NCBI GenBank assembly: GCA_036379355.1
Contig: DASVGV010000083.1
Location: 33,890-97,889, forward strand
Reading direction: 5' to 3'
Origin: CAJCIY01 sp036379355
Lineage (GTDB): Bacteria; Actinomycetota; Actinomycetes; Mycobacteriales; CAJCIY01
Length of the DNA: 64,000 nucleotides
The notes under the pieces are model-generated. The model ran no database searches and had not been told where the DNA came from. It worked only from the letters and a program-made list of their open reading frames with translations. Shown here piece after piece: positions 31,534 to 40,501 of the stretch. The translations under genes were made by a program, and so were the position numbers. Position 1 is the first letter of the stretch. Each line of letters begins with the position of its first letter.

Positions 31534-32750
31534 CGGGCCTCGGCGAGCAGATCCGACACCCGACCGACGCCCTTCTCGAGGTCCTCGTCGGACAGGGCGT
31601 ACGACAGGCGGAAGTGGCCCGGTGCGCCGAACGCCTCGCCCGGGACGACGGCGACGTCGGCCTCGTCGAGCACCAGCTCGGCCAGCTCGGCGCTGCTCGT
31701 GGGAGTGCGGCCGCGGATCGTCCGGCCGAGCACGTCCTGCACCGACGGGAAGCAGTAGAAGGCCCCGTCCGGTTCGGGGCAGGTCACGCCCGGTGTCGCG
31801 GACAGCAGGCGGTGCATGGTGCGCCGGCGGCGGTCGAAGGCCGCACGCATCATGCCGACCGCCGCGAGGTCGCCGCTGACCGCGGCCAGCGCGGCGGCCT
31901 GTGCGACGTTCGACACGTTCGACGTCGCATGGGACTGGAGGTTGGTCGCGGCCTTCACCACGTCGCTCGGCCCGATGAGCCAGCCGACCCGCCAACCGGT
32001 CATCGCGTACGTCTTCGCGACGCCGTTGAGCACCACGCAGCGGTCCGCGATCTCGGGCACGAGAACCGGGAGCGACGAGAAGTGCGCCTCGCCGTAGACC
32101 AGGTGCTCGTAGATCTCGTCGGTCACCACCCAGATGCCGGCCTCGTGGGCCCAGCGGCCGATGGCGGCGACCTCGTCCGGAGTGTGCACGGCGCCGGTCG
32201 GGTTCGACGGCGAGCAGAACAGCAGCACCTTGGTGCGCGGGGTCCGGGCCTCCTCCAGCTGCTCGACGGTGACGCGGTAGCCCTGCTCGGCGGTCGTCGG
32301 CACGCTGACGGGGACGCCGCCGGCCAGACGGACCGACTCGGGATAGGTGGTCCACCACGGCGCCGGCAGCAGCACCTCGTCGCCCGGGTCGAGCAGCGCC
32401 GCGAACGCCTCGTAGACCGCCTGCTTGCCGCCGTTGGTGATGAGCACGTCGGTCGCCGCCACCGTGAGCGCCGAGTCGCGCAGTGTCTTCGCGGCCACCG
32501 CCGCGCGCAGCTCCGGCAGGCCGGCGGCGGGGGTGTAGTGGTGCATCTTCGGGTCGCGGCACGCCGCCTCCGCCGCCGCGACGATGTGGTCGGGTGTGGG
32601 GAAGTCCGGTTCACCCGCGCCGAACCCGATCACGTCCCGCCCGGCCGCCTTCAGCGCCTTGGCCTTGGCATCCACGGCCAGCGTGGCCGACTCGGCGATG
32701 CCGCCGACGCGACGAGAGATGCGGGCAGGGGTCACGGGCGCAGACGTCAT
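31530..32750 (-). CDS. aspC: Aspartate/aromatic-type class I aminotransferase
   Basis: A 406-residue PLP enzyme of the thermophilic AspC (I-gamma) kind. [21 protein letters not shown], the aspartate and tyrosine of [11 protein letters not shown], the catalytic K246 in [16 protein letters not shown], and the carboxylate-binding Arg in HFRLSYA are all visible. It transfers the amino group between aspartate and 2-oxoglutarate. The ATG at 32750 begins the conserved domain. In Streptomyces an aspC-type gene also precedes secE, so the placement fits. Confidence 0.93.
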   Translation of the reverse strand: MTSAPVTPARISRRVGGIAESATLAVDAKAKALKAAGRDVIGFGAGEPDFPTPDHIVAAAEAACRDPKMHHYTPAAGLPELRAAVAAKTLRDSALTVAATDVLITNGGKQAVYEAFAALLDPGDEVLLPAPWWTTYPESVRLAGGVPVSVPTTAEQGYRVTVEQLEEARTPRTKVLLFCSPSNPTGAVHTPDEVAAIGRWAHEAGIWVVTDEIYEHLVYGEAHFSSLPVLVPEIADRCVVLNGVAKTYAMTGWRVGWLIGPSDVVKAATNLQSHATSNVSNVAQAAALAAVSGDLAAVGMMRAAFDRRRRTMHRLLSATPGVTCPEPDGAFYCFPSVQDVLGRTIRGRTPTSSAELAELVLDEADVAVVPGEAFGAPGHFRLSYALSDEDLEKGVGRVSDLLAEAR

Positions 32751-32962
32751 GGCTCCATCGTCCCATCCGGATGACCGGCCGGTCGCGGCGTTTCCCACCC
32801 GGCCCCGGGAGCTGTCCCGGGTCGTGAGCGGACGGCCCGTTCGGCCCGACGGCCCGCGAACGAGGCTCCGGGTCGTACACTGACGTCTCCGGGTCGAAGC
32901 GGCCCTGCCTCGGCGCGCCCGTACCCCGGTCGTTCCTGGGTGGAGCCACGGCCCGGGGGCCG

Positions 32963-33035
32963 AGGGGCGTGGCTCAATTGGCAGAGCACCGGTCTCCAAA
33001 ACCGGCGGTTGGAGGTTCGAGTCCTCTCGCCCCTG
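32963..33035 (+). tRNA. tRNA-Trp (anticodon CCA)
   Basis: Acceptor stem AGGGGCG (32963-32969) pairs with CGCCCCT (33028-33034), discriminator G. Loop CTCCAAA gives CCA. TACACT (32876-32881) about 80 bases upstream may be the -10. It lies just ahead of secE, the standard actinobacterial position. Confidence 0.96.
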
Positions 33036-33099
33036 CAACACCGGTGCCCGCACCCGCGCCGCCGGAGCCAGAGCAGCGACAGTCAACGAGAGGAACACC

Positions 33100-33351
33100 G
33101 TGTCCGTGGAGTCGGAAGCCCCCGGCAGCGCCGGCCAGCGCTCCCGCGACGACCGGTCCCGCAACCCGCTGGTGCGGATGCGTACGTACTACCGGGAGGT
33201 CGTCGCCGAGCTGCGGAAGGTCATCTACCCGACGCGCTCGGAGCTGGTGACCTACACGATCGTCGTGGTCGTCTTCGTCGCGGCGATGGTGGCCATCATC
33301 TCGGGCTTCGACCTCGGGTTCACCCACCTCGACCTGCTGGTCTTCGGCTGA
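33100..33351 (+). CDS. secE: Preprotein translocase subunit SecE
   Basis: An 83-residue protein with one membrane helix (about residues 52-73) preceded by the conserved amphipathic segment [16 protein letters not shown]. It clamps SecY in the Sec channel. AACGAGAGGAACACC lies just before the GTG. It is probably cotranscribed with nusG, 52 bases downstream. Confidence 0.95.
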   Translation: MSVESEAPGSAGQRSRDDRSRNPLVRMRTYYREVVAELRKVIYPTRSELVTYTIVVVVFVAAMVAIISGFDLGFTHLDLLVFG

Positions 33352-33403
33352 CCCGTCCCCCGACCCCGCGCCCCTTCGAGCAGTGAAGACAGGAATCCCA
33401 CGC

Positions 33404-34423
33404 GTGTCCGACATCAACGACGAGAGCTACGACCCGGGTGCCGAGCCGGGCGGCGAGACGACCTACACCTCGCCGGTCCCGCCTGCGGACGCCGGCGTGG
33501 AGGACCCGTCCGGTCTGGCGGTCGACAGTCCGGTCAGCCCGGGAGAGCTCGAGCAGGACGACCCGGACGCCGGGCTGGACCACGAGCCGCCGCCGGCAGA
33601 GGAGACCGCCGTGACGGTCGTCGCGGAGGACGTGTCCGACCAGGCTGGCGCCGAGTCCGAGGCCATCGAGCCCGAGGGCGTGGAGCCTGATGCCGATGCG
33701 GACGCGCTCGTGGCGGCCGCCGACGGCACCGACGCCTCGACCCTGGCCGCCGAGATCGACGCGACCGTCGACGAGGCGCTGGTCGACGCCGACGAGGAGC
33801 TGGACCCGGTCGAGGAGATGCGGGCCAAGCTCGCGGCGATGCCGGGAGACTGGTACGTCGTCCACACCTACGCCGGCTACGAGAACCGGGTGAAGCAGAA
33901 CATCGAGCAGCGCGCGACCTCGCTGAACATGGAGGACTTCGTGTTCGAGGTGGCCGTTCCCACCGAGACCGTCGTCGTGGTGAAGAACGGCAAGCGCCAG
34001 ACCGTGGAGCAGAAGAAGTTCCCGGGCTACGTCTACGTCTGCATGGAGCTCACCGACGAGTCCTGGTCGATGGTCCGCAACACCCCCAACGTGACCGGGT
34101 TCGTGGGAATGACCAACCGGCCCGTCCCGCTCTCGCTCGCCGAGGTGGCCTCCGTCCTCGCCGAGCCGGCGCAGCCGAAGCGGGTCCTGGCGACGGCCGG
34201 CGCGGGCGGGGCCTCCGGCGGGGGCGGCGGCACGGCCGCAGCCGGGCCCGTCGTCGACTTCGCCGTCGGCGAGTCGGTCACGGTCATGGACGGGCCGTTC
34301 GCCTCGCTACCGGCGACGATCACCGAGATCAACGCCGAGGGGCAGCGGCTGAAGGTGCTGGTGTCGATCTTTGGCCGCGAGACGCCCGTCGAGCTGAAGT
34401 TCAGCGACGTGGCGAAGATCTGA
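33404..34423 (+). CDS. nusG: Transcription elongation/termination factor NusG, long acidic form
   Basis: A 339-residue protein. Residues ~1-145 form an acidic Asp/Glu/Ala/Pro-rich extension. The NGN domain starts at [15 protein letters not shown], followed by a Gly/Ala-rich linker (about 265-282) and a KOW domain with [16 protein letters not shown]. coli NusG is 181 residues; extensions are common in actinobacteria, but this one nearly doubles the protein. The GTG at 33404 is preferred to one at 33383 because AGGA stands ten bases upstream. Confidence 0.95.
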   Translation: MSDINDESYDPGAEPGGETTYTSPVPPADAGVEDPSGLAVDSPVSPGELEQDDPDAGLDHEPPPAEETAVTVVAEDVSDQAGAESEAIEPEGVEPDADADALVAAADGTDASTLAAEIDATVDEALVDADEELDPVEEMRAKLAAMPGDWYVVHTYAGYENRVKQNIEQRATSLNMEDFVFEVAVPTETVVVVKNGKRQTVEQKKFPGYVYVCMELTDESWSMVRNTPNVTGFVGMTNRPVPLSLAEVASVLAEPAQPKRVLATAGAGGASGGGGGTAAAGPVVDFAVGESVTVMDGPFASLPATITEINAEGQRLKVLVSIFGRETPVELKFSDVAKI

Positions 34424-34526
34424 GCGCCGTTCGCCTTCGTCCTCCCCGTCCGTCACACTGACCTGGGTCGCAACGCGTGCGCTGCGCCCCGCCTTCGAGT
34501 CCACGACAGCCTAGGAAAGATTCGAG

Positions 34527-34958
34527 ATGCCTCCGAAGAAGAAGCTCGCCGCGATCATCAAGCTCCAGATCCAGGCGGGTGCCGCAACCCCGGCCCCACC
34601 CGTCGGCCCGGCGCTGGGTCAGCACGGCGTGAACATCATGGACTTCTGCAAGGCGTACAACGCCGCCACCGAGGGCCAGCGGGGATCGGTCGTACCGGTC
34701 GAGATCAGCGTCTACGAGGACCGGTCGTTCGACTTCGTCACCAAGACGCCGCCCGCGGCGCGCATGATCCTCAAGGCGGCGAACCTCGACAAGGGCAGCT
34801 CGACCCCGCACTCGGTCAAGGCGGGCTCCATCTCCCGGGCCAAGGTGCGCGAGATCGCGGAGACGAAGATGAAGGACCTCAATGCGGTCGACCTCGATGC
34901 CGCTGAGAAGATCATTGCCGGCACCGCCCGCTCCATGGGCGTGACGGTCACCGACTGA
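34527..34958 (+). CDS. rplK: 50S ribosomal protein L11
   Basis: A 143-residue ribosomal protein that forms the GTPase-associated stalk base. [22 protein letters not shown] and KTPPAA are family signatures, and the end [14 protein letters not shown] is intact. AGGAAAG lies just before the ATG. Operon rplK-rplA. Confidence 0.97.
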   Translation: MPPKKKLAAIIKLQIQAGAATPAPPVGPALGQHGVNIMDFCKAYNAATEGQRGSVVPVEISVYEDRSFDFVTKTPPAARMILKAANLDKGSSTPHSVKAGSISRAKVREIAETKMKDLNAVDLDAAEKIIAGTARSMGVTVTD

Positions 34959-35054
34959 CGGCCGCGAGACCGCCGCCGTACCACCCGTGGGAGGGCCGAC
35001 CCGGCCCGCTGACCACCTGCGGACGACACTCGTCCGCCCGACCAGGGAGAAACC

Positions 35055-35774
35055 GTGAAGCGCAGCAAGGCCTACCGCGCGGCCGCCGAGAAGCTGGACC
35101 CGACCGCGATCTACTCACCGCTCGAGGCCGTTCGCCTCGCGCAGCAGACGTCCACCACGTCCTACGACGCCACCGTCGAGGTCGCCCTGCGGCTCGGCGT
35201 CGACCCGCGCAAGGCCGACCAGATGGTCCGCGGCACGGTCAGCCTGCCGCACGGAACCGGCAAGACCGCCCGGGTCATCGTGTTCGCGGCGGGCGAGAAG
35301 GCCGCCGAGGCCGAAGCGGCCGGCGCCGATGCGGTGGGGGCCGACGACCTCATCGAGCGCGTGTCCGGCGGATGGGTGGACTTCGACGCCGCGATCGCGA
35401 CGCCCGACCAGATGAGCAAGGTGGGCCGGATCGCGCGAGTCCTCGGCCCGCGGGGCCTGATGCCCAACCCGAAGACGGGGACGGTCACCAACGACGTCGC
35501 CAAGGCGATCGGGGACATCAAGGGCGGGAAGATCAACTTTCGCGTCGACAAGCAGTCGAACCTGCACTTCGTGATCGGGAAGGTCAGCTTCGCCGACACG
35601 GCGCTGGTGGAGAACTATGCGGCTGCGCTCGACGAGATCATGAGGGCCAAGCCGTCGGCGGCCAAGGGCCGCTACCTGCGCAAGGTGGTCGTGTCGACGA
35701 CCATGGGCCCGGGCATCCCGGTCGATCCCAACCGGCTGCGCAACCTCACCGAGGAGGAGCCGGCGGCCGTCTGA
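35055..35774 (+). CDS. rplA: 50S ribosomal protein L1
   Basis: A 239-residue L1-stalk protein and probable translational repressor of its own operon. [29 protein letters not shown] and the end [16 protein letters not shown] are typical. GGGAGA precedes the GTG. The gap to rplK is 96 bases. Confidence 0.97.
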   Translation: MKRSKAYRAAAEKLDPTAIYSPLEAVRLAQQTSTTSYDATVEVALRLGVDPRKADQMVRGTVSLPHGTGKTARVIVFAAGEKAAEAEAAGADAVGADDLIERVSGGWVDFDAAIATPDQMSKVGRIARVLGPRGLMPNPKTGTVTNDVAKAIGDIKGGKINFRVDKQSNLHFVIGKVSFADTALVENYAAALDEIMRAKPSAAKGRYLRKVVVSTTMGPGIPVDPNRLRNLTEEEPAAV

Positions 35775-36020
35775 GCCGGCGGCGGTCCCGCCGCACCGTC
35801 CTGGTAGACTCTGCCTGCACGTTCCTGCAACACCCACCACCCCAGACCGCCGGTCGTCCCCTCGGGGACCGAAGGCCCGCTCCGCCGGGCGTCCCGCGCA
35901 GGTGCCGTGGCCCGCTTCGGCCTTCGGGCCGGTCCGACGCCCCGTGTGCCCTGTGCGCCGGGGCGTTCGTCGTGTCCGGGCCCCCGGCGTCGCCGTGACA
36001 CCGAGCCCGGGAGGAGATCC
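35775..36020 (+). promoter_or_regulatory. rplJ leader with probable L10 autoregulatory element
   Basis: The 246-base gap before rplJ contains a -10-like TAGACT (35812-35817) and strong secondary structure. Examples are ACGCCCC (35938-35944) pairing with GGGGCGT (35959-35965) and GGCCCGCTTCGGCCTTCGGGCC around 35909. The site GGAGGAG (36010-36016) starts rplJ translation. Most bacteria regulate rplJL by L10(L12)4 binding a kink-turn leader in this position. I cannot confirm the fold by eye, so the L10 assignment is inference from position and length. Confidence 0.5.
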
Positions 36021-36722
36021 GTGCCGAACGCGGAGAAGACCGCCGCCGTCGCCGAGATCGCAGAGTCGTTCCGTGGCGCCAGCGCGGCGCTGCTGACCGA
36101 GTACCGCGGCCTGTCCGTCAGCGAGATCACCGAGTTGCGCCGTGCCCTCGGCGCCGGCACGCAGTACGCGGTGGTCAAGAACACCCTCACGAAGCTCGCC
36201 GCGCAGGACGCGGGAGTCACCGGAATCGACGAGCTGCTGGCCGGCCCCACGGCCATCGCGTTCGTGAGCGGCGACCCCGTCGAGGCAGCCAAGGGCCTGC
36301 GCGACTTCGCCACGGCGCACCCGATGCTCGTCGTCAAGGGCGGCGTGCTCGACGGCAAACCGCTGTCGCCGGGCGAGATCGCTCGGCTCGCGGACCTCGA
36401 GTCGCGGGAGGTGCTGCTGGCCCAGCTCGCCGGCGCGCTCCAGGCCTCACTCTCCCAGGCCGTCGGACTGTTCGCGGCGCCGCTCGCGCAGGCCGCTCGC
36501 GCGCTCGGGGCGCTCGAGGCGCAGCGACAGGCGGAGCCGGCGGTCGACGAGGCGGCCTCTGCCGAGGCCGTGGGCAGCGAGCCCGCACCCGATGCTGCCG
36601 ACGAGGCGCCGGCCGAGCCCGCGTCCGAGCAGGCCAGCGCCGAGCCTTCGGAAGCCGTCGACGCGGTCGCCGACGCGGTCGCCCCGCAACCCGAACCGTC
36701 CAGCGAGGCGGGGACCGACTAG
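36021..36722 (+). CDS. rplJ: 50S ribosomal protein L10 with acidic C-terminal tail
   Basis: A 233-residue stalk protein, where the family usually has 165-180. The N-terminal rRNA-binding domain reads [19 protein letters not shown] and [10 protein letters not shown]. From about residue 166 there is a tail made almost only of Ala, Glu, Pro, Ser, Asp and Val, beyond the helix that binds L7/L12 dimers. The GTG at 36021 follows GGAGGAG. The tail keeps codon bias and frame to the TAG, so it is probably real. Confidence 0.95.
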   Translation: MPNAEKTAAVAEIAESFRGASAALLTEYRGLSVSEITELRRALGAGTQYAVVKNTLTKLAAQDAGVTGIDELLAGPTAIAFVSGDPVEAAKGLRDFATAHPMLVVKGGVLDGKPLSPGEIARLADLESREVLLAQLAGALQASLSQAVGLFAAPLAQAARALGALEAQRQAEPAVDEAASAEAVGSEPAPDAADEAPAEPASEQASAEPSEAVDAVADAVAPQPEPSSEAGTD

Positions 36723-36804
36723 CACCAGATCGGTCACCGCGCGCGCGGTCGACCTTCGTACGTCAGCAGCACCACACGATCCGAATCGGAAGGAAACAGC
36801 CACC

Positions 36805-37197
36805 ATGGCGAAGCTCAGCACCGACGAGCTGCTCGACGCGTTCAAGGAGATGACCCTCCTCGAGCTGTCCGAGTTCGTGAAGCAGTTCGAGGACACCTTC
36901 GGCGTCACGGCGGCCGCACCGGTCGCCGTCGCGGCCGCACCGGCGGCCGGCGGTGGCGCTGCCGCCGCCGATGCCCCGGCCGAGCAGGAGGAGTTCGACG
37001 TCATCCTCGAGGCCGCCGGCGGCGGCAAGATCGGTGTCATCAAGGAGGTGCGCTCGCTCACCAGCCTGGGTCTGAAGGAGGCCAAGGACCTGGTCGACGG
37101 TGCGCCGAAGCCGGTCCTGGAGAAGGTCAACAAGGAGACCGCCGACAAGGCGAAGGCCGCCCTCGAAGGTGCAGGCGCCACCGTCACCGTCAAGTAA
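36805..37197 (+). CDS. rplL: 50S ribosomal protein L7/L12
   Basis: A 130-residue stalk protein. The N-terminal dimerisation region ([21 protein letters not shown]) leads to an Ala/Gly hinge and the C-terminal factor-binding domain with [29 protein letters not shown] precedes the ATG. A strong hairpin follows. Confidence 0.97.
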   Translation: MAKLSTDELLDAFKEMTLLELSEFVKQFEDTFGVTAAAPVAVAAAPAAGGGAAAADAPAEQEEFDVILEAAGGGKIGVIKEVRSLTSLGLKEAKDLVDGAPKPVLEKVNKETADKAKAALEGAGATVTVK

Positions 37198-37229
37198 CGG
37201 CGCCGCCTGCGCGATCCGTCCGGATCGTC

Positions 37230-37267
37230 CCGAAGCCCCGGTACGCCCTGCGCGACCGGGGCTTCGG
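37230..37267 (+). terminator. rplL terminator hairpin
   Basis: CCGAAGCCCCGGT (37230-37242) pairs perfectly with ACCGGGGCTTCGG (37255-37267) around a 12-base loop. There is no U-tract. It separates the ribosomal operon from the mce genes. Confidence 0.75.
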
Positions 37268-37486
37268 CATGTCCGGCCCCCGAGAGCCGACCGGGCACGC
37301 AGCAACGGCTCCGCAGCGTGACTTCTGGGGCGACCGTTCGTTACCGACAGGTAGCGGCGTAGGCGCGTCACCCGGAACCGGACAGAACGCCCTCCGAACT
37401 TCGCCTAGTGTGCAGACCGTCACACGACGTAGGGCCCGCCCTGCGACCGCAGCCGGCGACCGGCCCGACACGGACGAGGTGGACAG
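37268..37486 (+). promoter_or_regulatory. Upstream region of the mce operon
   Basis: About 220 bases precede mkl. TAGTGT (37406-37411) is a possible -10. An inverted repeat GTGTG (37408-37412) and CACAC (37421-37425), eight bases apart, overlaps its end and could be an operator. No good -35 at the right distance. GACGAGGTGGACAG ahead of the ATG offers a weak ribosome binding site. Confidence 0.35.
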
Positions 37487-38854
37487 ATGGGTGTCGAGAT
37501 CCGGGTCGAGGGACTGACCAAGCGGTTCGGCCGCCAGGTCATCTGGGAAGACGTGTCCTTCACGATCCCGACCGACGAGATCTCGGTCCTGCTCGGTCCG
37601 TCCGGAACCGGCAAGTCCGTGTTCCTCAAGTGCCTGATCGGCCTGCTCAAGCCGAACGCCGGCTCGATCTTCATCGACGATCGCGACATCACCAAGATGA
37701 AGGAGAGCCAGCTCTACGAGACCCGCAAGCTGTTCGGTGTCCTGTTCCAGGACGGTGCGCTGTTCGGTTCGCAGACGCTGTACGACAACATCGCCTTCCC
37801 GCTGCGCGAGCACACCAAGAAGCGGGAGGGCGAGATCAAGGCCATCGTCATGGAGAAGATCGAGATGGTCGGTCTCCTCGGTGCGGAGGGCAAGCTCCCG
37901 GGCGAGATCTCCGGCGGCATGCGCAAGCGCGCCGGCCTGGCCCGGGCCCTGGTCCTCGACCCTCAGATCATCCTGTGTGACGAACCCGACTCGGGACTCG
38001 ACCCGGTCCGCACGGCCTTCCTCAACCAGCTGATCGTCGACCTGAACCAGCAGAATGCGGCAACGTTCCTCATCGTCACCCACGACATCAACACCGCTCG
38101 CACCCTGCCGGACAACATTGGTTTGCTCTACCGCCGTCACCTGGCCATGTTCGGCCCACGGCTGCAGCTGCTCACCAGCGCCGAGCCGGTCGTACGCCAG
38201 TTCCTCAACGGCCGTCAGGAGGGGCCGATCGGCATGGCCGAGGAGAAGGACGCCGCGCTGCTGGAGCAGGAGGCCAAGGCCGGCGGGAGCGCGCCGGACC
38301 TGCCGCCCCTGACGCCGCAGTTGCTGCCGTCCGACGGCAACGGACGGCCCACGCAGCTGGGTCCCCTGCTGGCGCACTCGATCCCCGTGGAGGATCTGCG
38401 GCAGATCATGAACGACGTCGTGGACGGAAAGTCCGACGGTGGCGACGTCTTCGTCCGTGACGGCCGTGGCGAGATCATCGGGGGCGACCGGTTGTCGATC
38501 ATCGTGCGCGCCAACCGGGGTGGCGTGGGGGAGCCGGCCGTGTCCCCCACGGCCCGGCGCGGGCCTGAGGCGGAGCCCCGGCGCGGGCACGGCACGGCGA
38601 CGACGGCGGTCCTCGAGCGGGTGGACGCGGACTCCGAGGACGACGACGGGGAGGGCGTGCGCGCGATCCCCCCTGCACGGCGGCCGCGGATGACCGCCGC
38701 CGAGTCGGCCGCCGCCAAGGCGGCCGAGCGGGCGTCCGCGGACAAGGCGCGACCCAGGAAGGCCCGGTCGGCCACGGCGCGGTCCGCGCAGGCGAAGACG
38801 GCCCCGTCCACCACACGTCAGACCAAGCGCGGCGCCGGGCACGGTGAGGAGTGA
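37487..38854 (+). CDS. mkl: Mce transport ATPase (Mkl/MceG) with basic C-terminal tail
   Basis: A 455-residue ABC ATPase. Walker A is GPSGTGKS (37-44), the signature is EISGGMRKRAGLARAL, Walker B is IILCDEPDSGLDPV, and the switch His is in VTHD. It powers the YrbE/Mce lipid importer. After the ATPase and regulatory region (to about residue 345) comes a ~110-residue tail. The last 60 residues are rich in Lys, Arg, Ala, Thr and Ser, resembling histone H1. Mycobacterial Mkl is about 100 residues shorter. It overlaps the next gene by four bases (GTGA). Confidence 0.95.
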   Translation: MGVEIRVEGLTKRFGRQVIWEDVSFTIPTDEISVLLGPSGTGKSVFLKCLIGLLKPNAGSIFIDDRDITKMKESQLYETRKLFGVLFQDGALFGSQTLYDNIAFPLREHTKKREGEIKAIVMEKIEMVGLLGAEGKLPGEISGGMRKRAGLARALVLDPQIILCDEPDSGLDPVRTAFLNQLIVDLNQQNAATFLIVTHDINTARTLPDNIGLLYRRHLAMFGPRLQLLTSAEPVVRQFLNGRQEGPIGMAEEKDAALLEQEAKAGGSAPDLPPLTPQLLPSDGNGRPTQLGPLLAHSIPVEDLRQIMNDVVDGKSDGGDVFVRDGRGEIIGGDRLSIIVRANRGGVGEPAVSPTARRGPEAEPRRGHGTATTAVLERVDADSEDDDGEGVRAIPPARRPRMTAAESAAAKAAERASADKARPRKARSATARSAQAKTAPSTTRQTKRGAGHGEE

Positions 38855-39624
38855 GCGCGTTTCCGATCGGTGCGCTCCGGCAGACCGGCAGCTTCTTCGC
38901 CCTGTCGCTGGACACCACGCGAGCGCTGTTCAAGCGCCCGTTCCAGGCGGCGGAGTTCGTCCAGCAGGCCTGGTTCATCGCCAGCGTCACGATCATCCCC
39001 ACGATGCTGGTGTCGATCCCGTTCGGCGCGGTCATCGCCCTCCAGCTGGGCAATCTGGCAACCCAGGTCGGTGCCCAGTCGTTCACCGGGGCCGCGGCCG
39101 TGCTGGCGATCGTTCGCGAGGCAGGCCCCATCGTCACCGCGCTCCTGATCGCCGGCGCCGGCGGATCGGCCATCTGCGCGGACCTGGGAGCGCGCACCAT
39201 TCGCGAGGAGATCGACGCCATGGAGGTGCTCGGAATCTCCCCGATCCAGCGTCTCGTCGTCCCGCGTGTCCTCGCCTGCGTCTTCGTCGCCCTGCTGTTG
39301 AACGGTCTGGTCAGCGTGGTCGGTGTCGTCGGCGGCTACGTCTTCAACGTGATCATCCAGCACGGCACGCCCGGCGCGTACCTCGCGTCGTTCACGGCGC
39401 TGGCCCAGGTGGCGGACCTGTTCGCCGGCGAGTTCAAGGCCTTGATCTTCGGCCTGATCGCCGGCATGGTCGCGTGCTACCGCGGGCTGAACCCGAAGGG
39501 CGGCCCGAAGGGCGTCGGTGACGCGGTGAACCAGTCGGTGATCATCACATTCCTGCTGCTGTTCCTCGTGAACACGATCATCACCGTCATCTACTTCCAG
39601 GTCGTCCCGCCGAAGGCCGTCTGA
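38851..39624 (+). CDS. yrbEA: Mce permease YrbE, first copy (MlaE family)
   Basis: A 257-residue permease with about five to six membrane helices. The family signature at the cytoplasmic coupling region is visible: IREEIDAMEVLGISPIQRLVVPR. It forms the transmembrane channel with the second YrbE copy. Starts with GTG overlapping mkl; its last base is the first base of the next gene. Confidence 0.95.
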   Translation: MSAFPIGALRQTGSFFALSLDTTRALFKRPFQAAEFVQQAWFIASVTIIPTMLVSIPFGAVIALQLGNLATQVGAQSFTGAAAVLAIVREAGPIVTALLIAGAGGSAICADLGARTIREEIDAMEVLGISPIQRLVVPRVLACVFVALLLNGLVSVVGVVGGYVFNVIIQHGTPGAYLASFTALAQVADLFAGEFKALIFGLIAGMVACYRGLNPKGGPKGVGDAVNQSVIITFLLLFLVNTIITVIYFQVVPPKAV

Positions 39625-40493
39625 TGGCAGCCACCGGCACGCTTCCGCGCCCGCTTCGGGTGCCGGTCCGGGTCGGCCAGGCCGTCGGCTCCGGCGTCGG
39701 ATCCGTGCTCGACCGTGCCGGGGACCAGATGTCGTTCTACGGGCGCAGCCTCGGCTGGACGTACAAGACGCTGCTGCATTACAAGAAGGAGGTCGTCCGC
39801 CTGATCGCCGAGGTCTCCCTCGGCAGCGGCTCGCTCGCGGTGATCGGCGGCACGGTCGGGGTCATCGTGTTCCTGACCTTCTTCACCGGCGCCGAGGTGG
39901 GGCTCGAGGGCTACCAGGGCTTGCAGCAGATCGGCATCGCGAAGTTCGCCGGGTTCATCTCGGCGTACTTCAACACCCGGGAGATCTCCCCGATCGTCGC
40001 CGGCCTCGCGCTATCGGCAACCGTCGGCGCCGGCTTCACCGCCACGCTCGGCGCGATGCGCGTCAACGAGGAGATCGACGCGCTCGAGGTGATGGGCATC
40101 CCGTCGCTGCCCTATCTCGTCACCACGCGCATCATCGCCGGCCTGATCGGGGTGATCCCGCTCTACGTGTTCGGGCTCCTCGCCAGCTATCTCGCGACGC
40201 GGCTGATCGTGGTCGACTTCTATCACCAGTCATCGGGGACCTACGACAACGCGTTCCACGAGTTCCTGCCGCCGACGGACGTCGTCTACAGCTTCATCAA
40301 GGTGCTGGTGTTCGCGGTCGTGATCATGCTGATCCACTGTTACTACGGCTACACCGCCGCCGGCGGCCCGGCGGGCGTGGGTGTGGCCGTCGGTCGCGCG
40401 GTGCGGACCTCGCTGGTCGCCATCAACGTGATCGACTTCTTCCTGTCCCTCGCGATCTGGGGCACCAACGCGACCGTGCGGATAGCGGGCTAG
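39624..40493 (+). CDS. yrbEB: Mce permease YrbE, second copy (MlaE family)
   Basis: A 289-residue permease. The signature reads VNEEIDALEVMGIPSLPYLVTTR. It has ~35 additional N-terminal residues compared with the first copy and, near residue 195-215, a VDFYHQSSGTYDN loop typical of YrbEB proteins. It is followed eight bases later by mceA. Confidence 0.95.
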   Translation: MAATGTLPRPLRVPVRVGQAVGSGVGSVLDRAGDQMSFYGRSLGWTYKTLLHYKKEVVRLIAEVSLGSGSLAVIGGTVGVIVFLTFFTGAEVGLEGYQGLQQIGIAKFAGFISAYFNTREISPIVAGLALSATVGAGFTATLGAMRVNEEIDALEVMGIPSLPYLVTTRIIAGLIGVIPLYVFGLLASYLATRLIVVDFYHQSSGTYDNAFHEFLPPTDVVYSFIKVLVFAVVIMLIHCYYGYTAAGGPAGVGVAVGRAVRTSLVAINVIDFFLSLAIWGTNATVRIAG

Positions 40494-40501
40494 GGACACC
40501 C

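Noticed and set aside
37408..37425. GTGTG-N8-CACAC inverted repeat as a defined Mce regulator site
   Set aside because: The arms are only five bases, and no regulator gene lies nearby. I left it as part of the upstream region entry.
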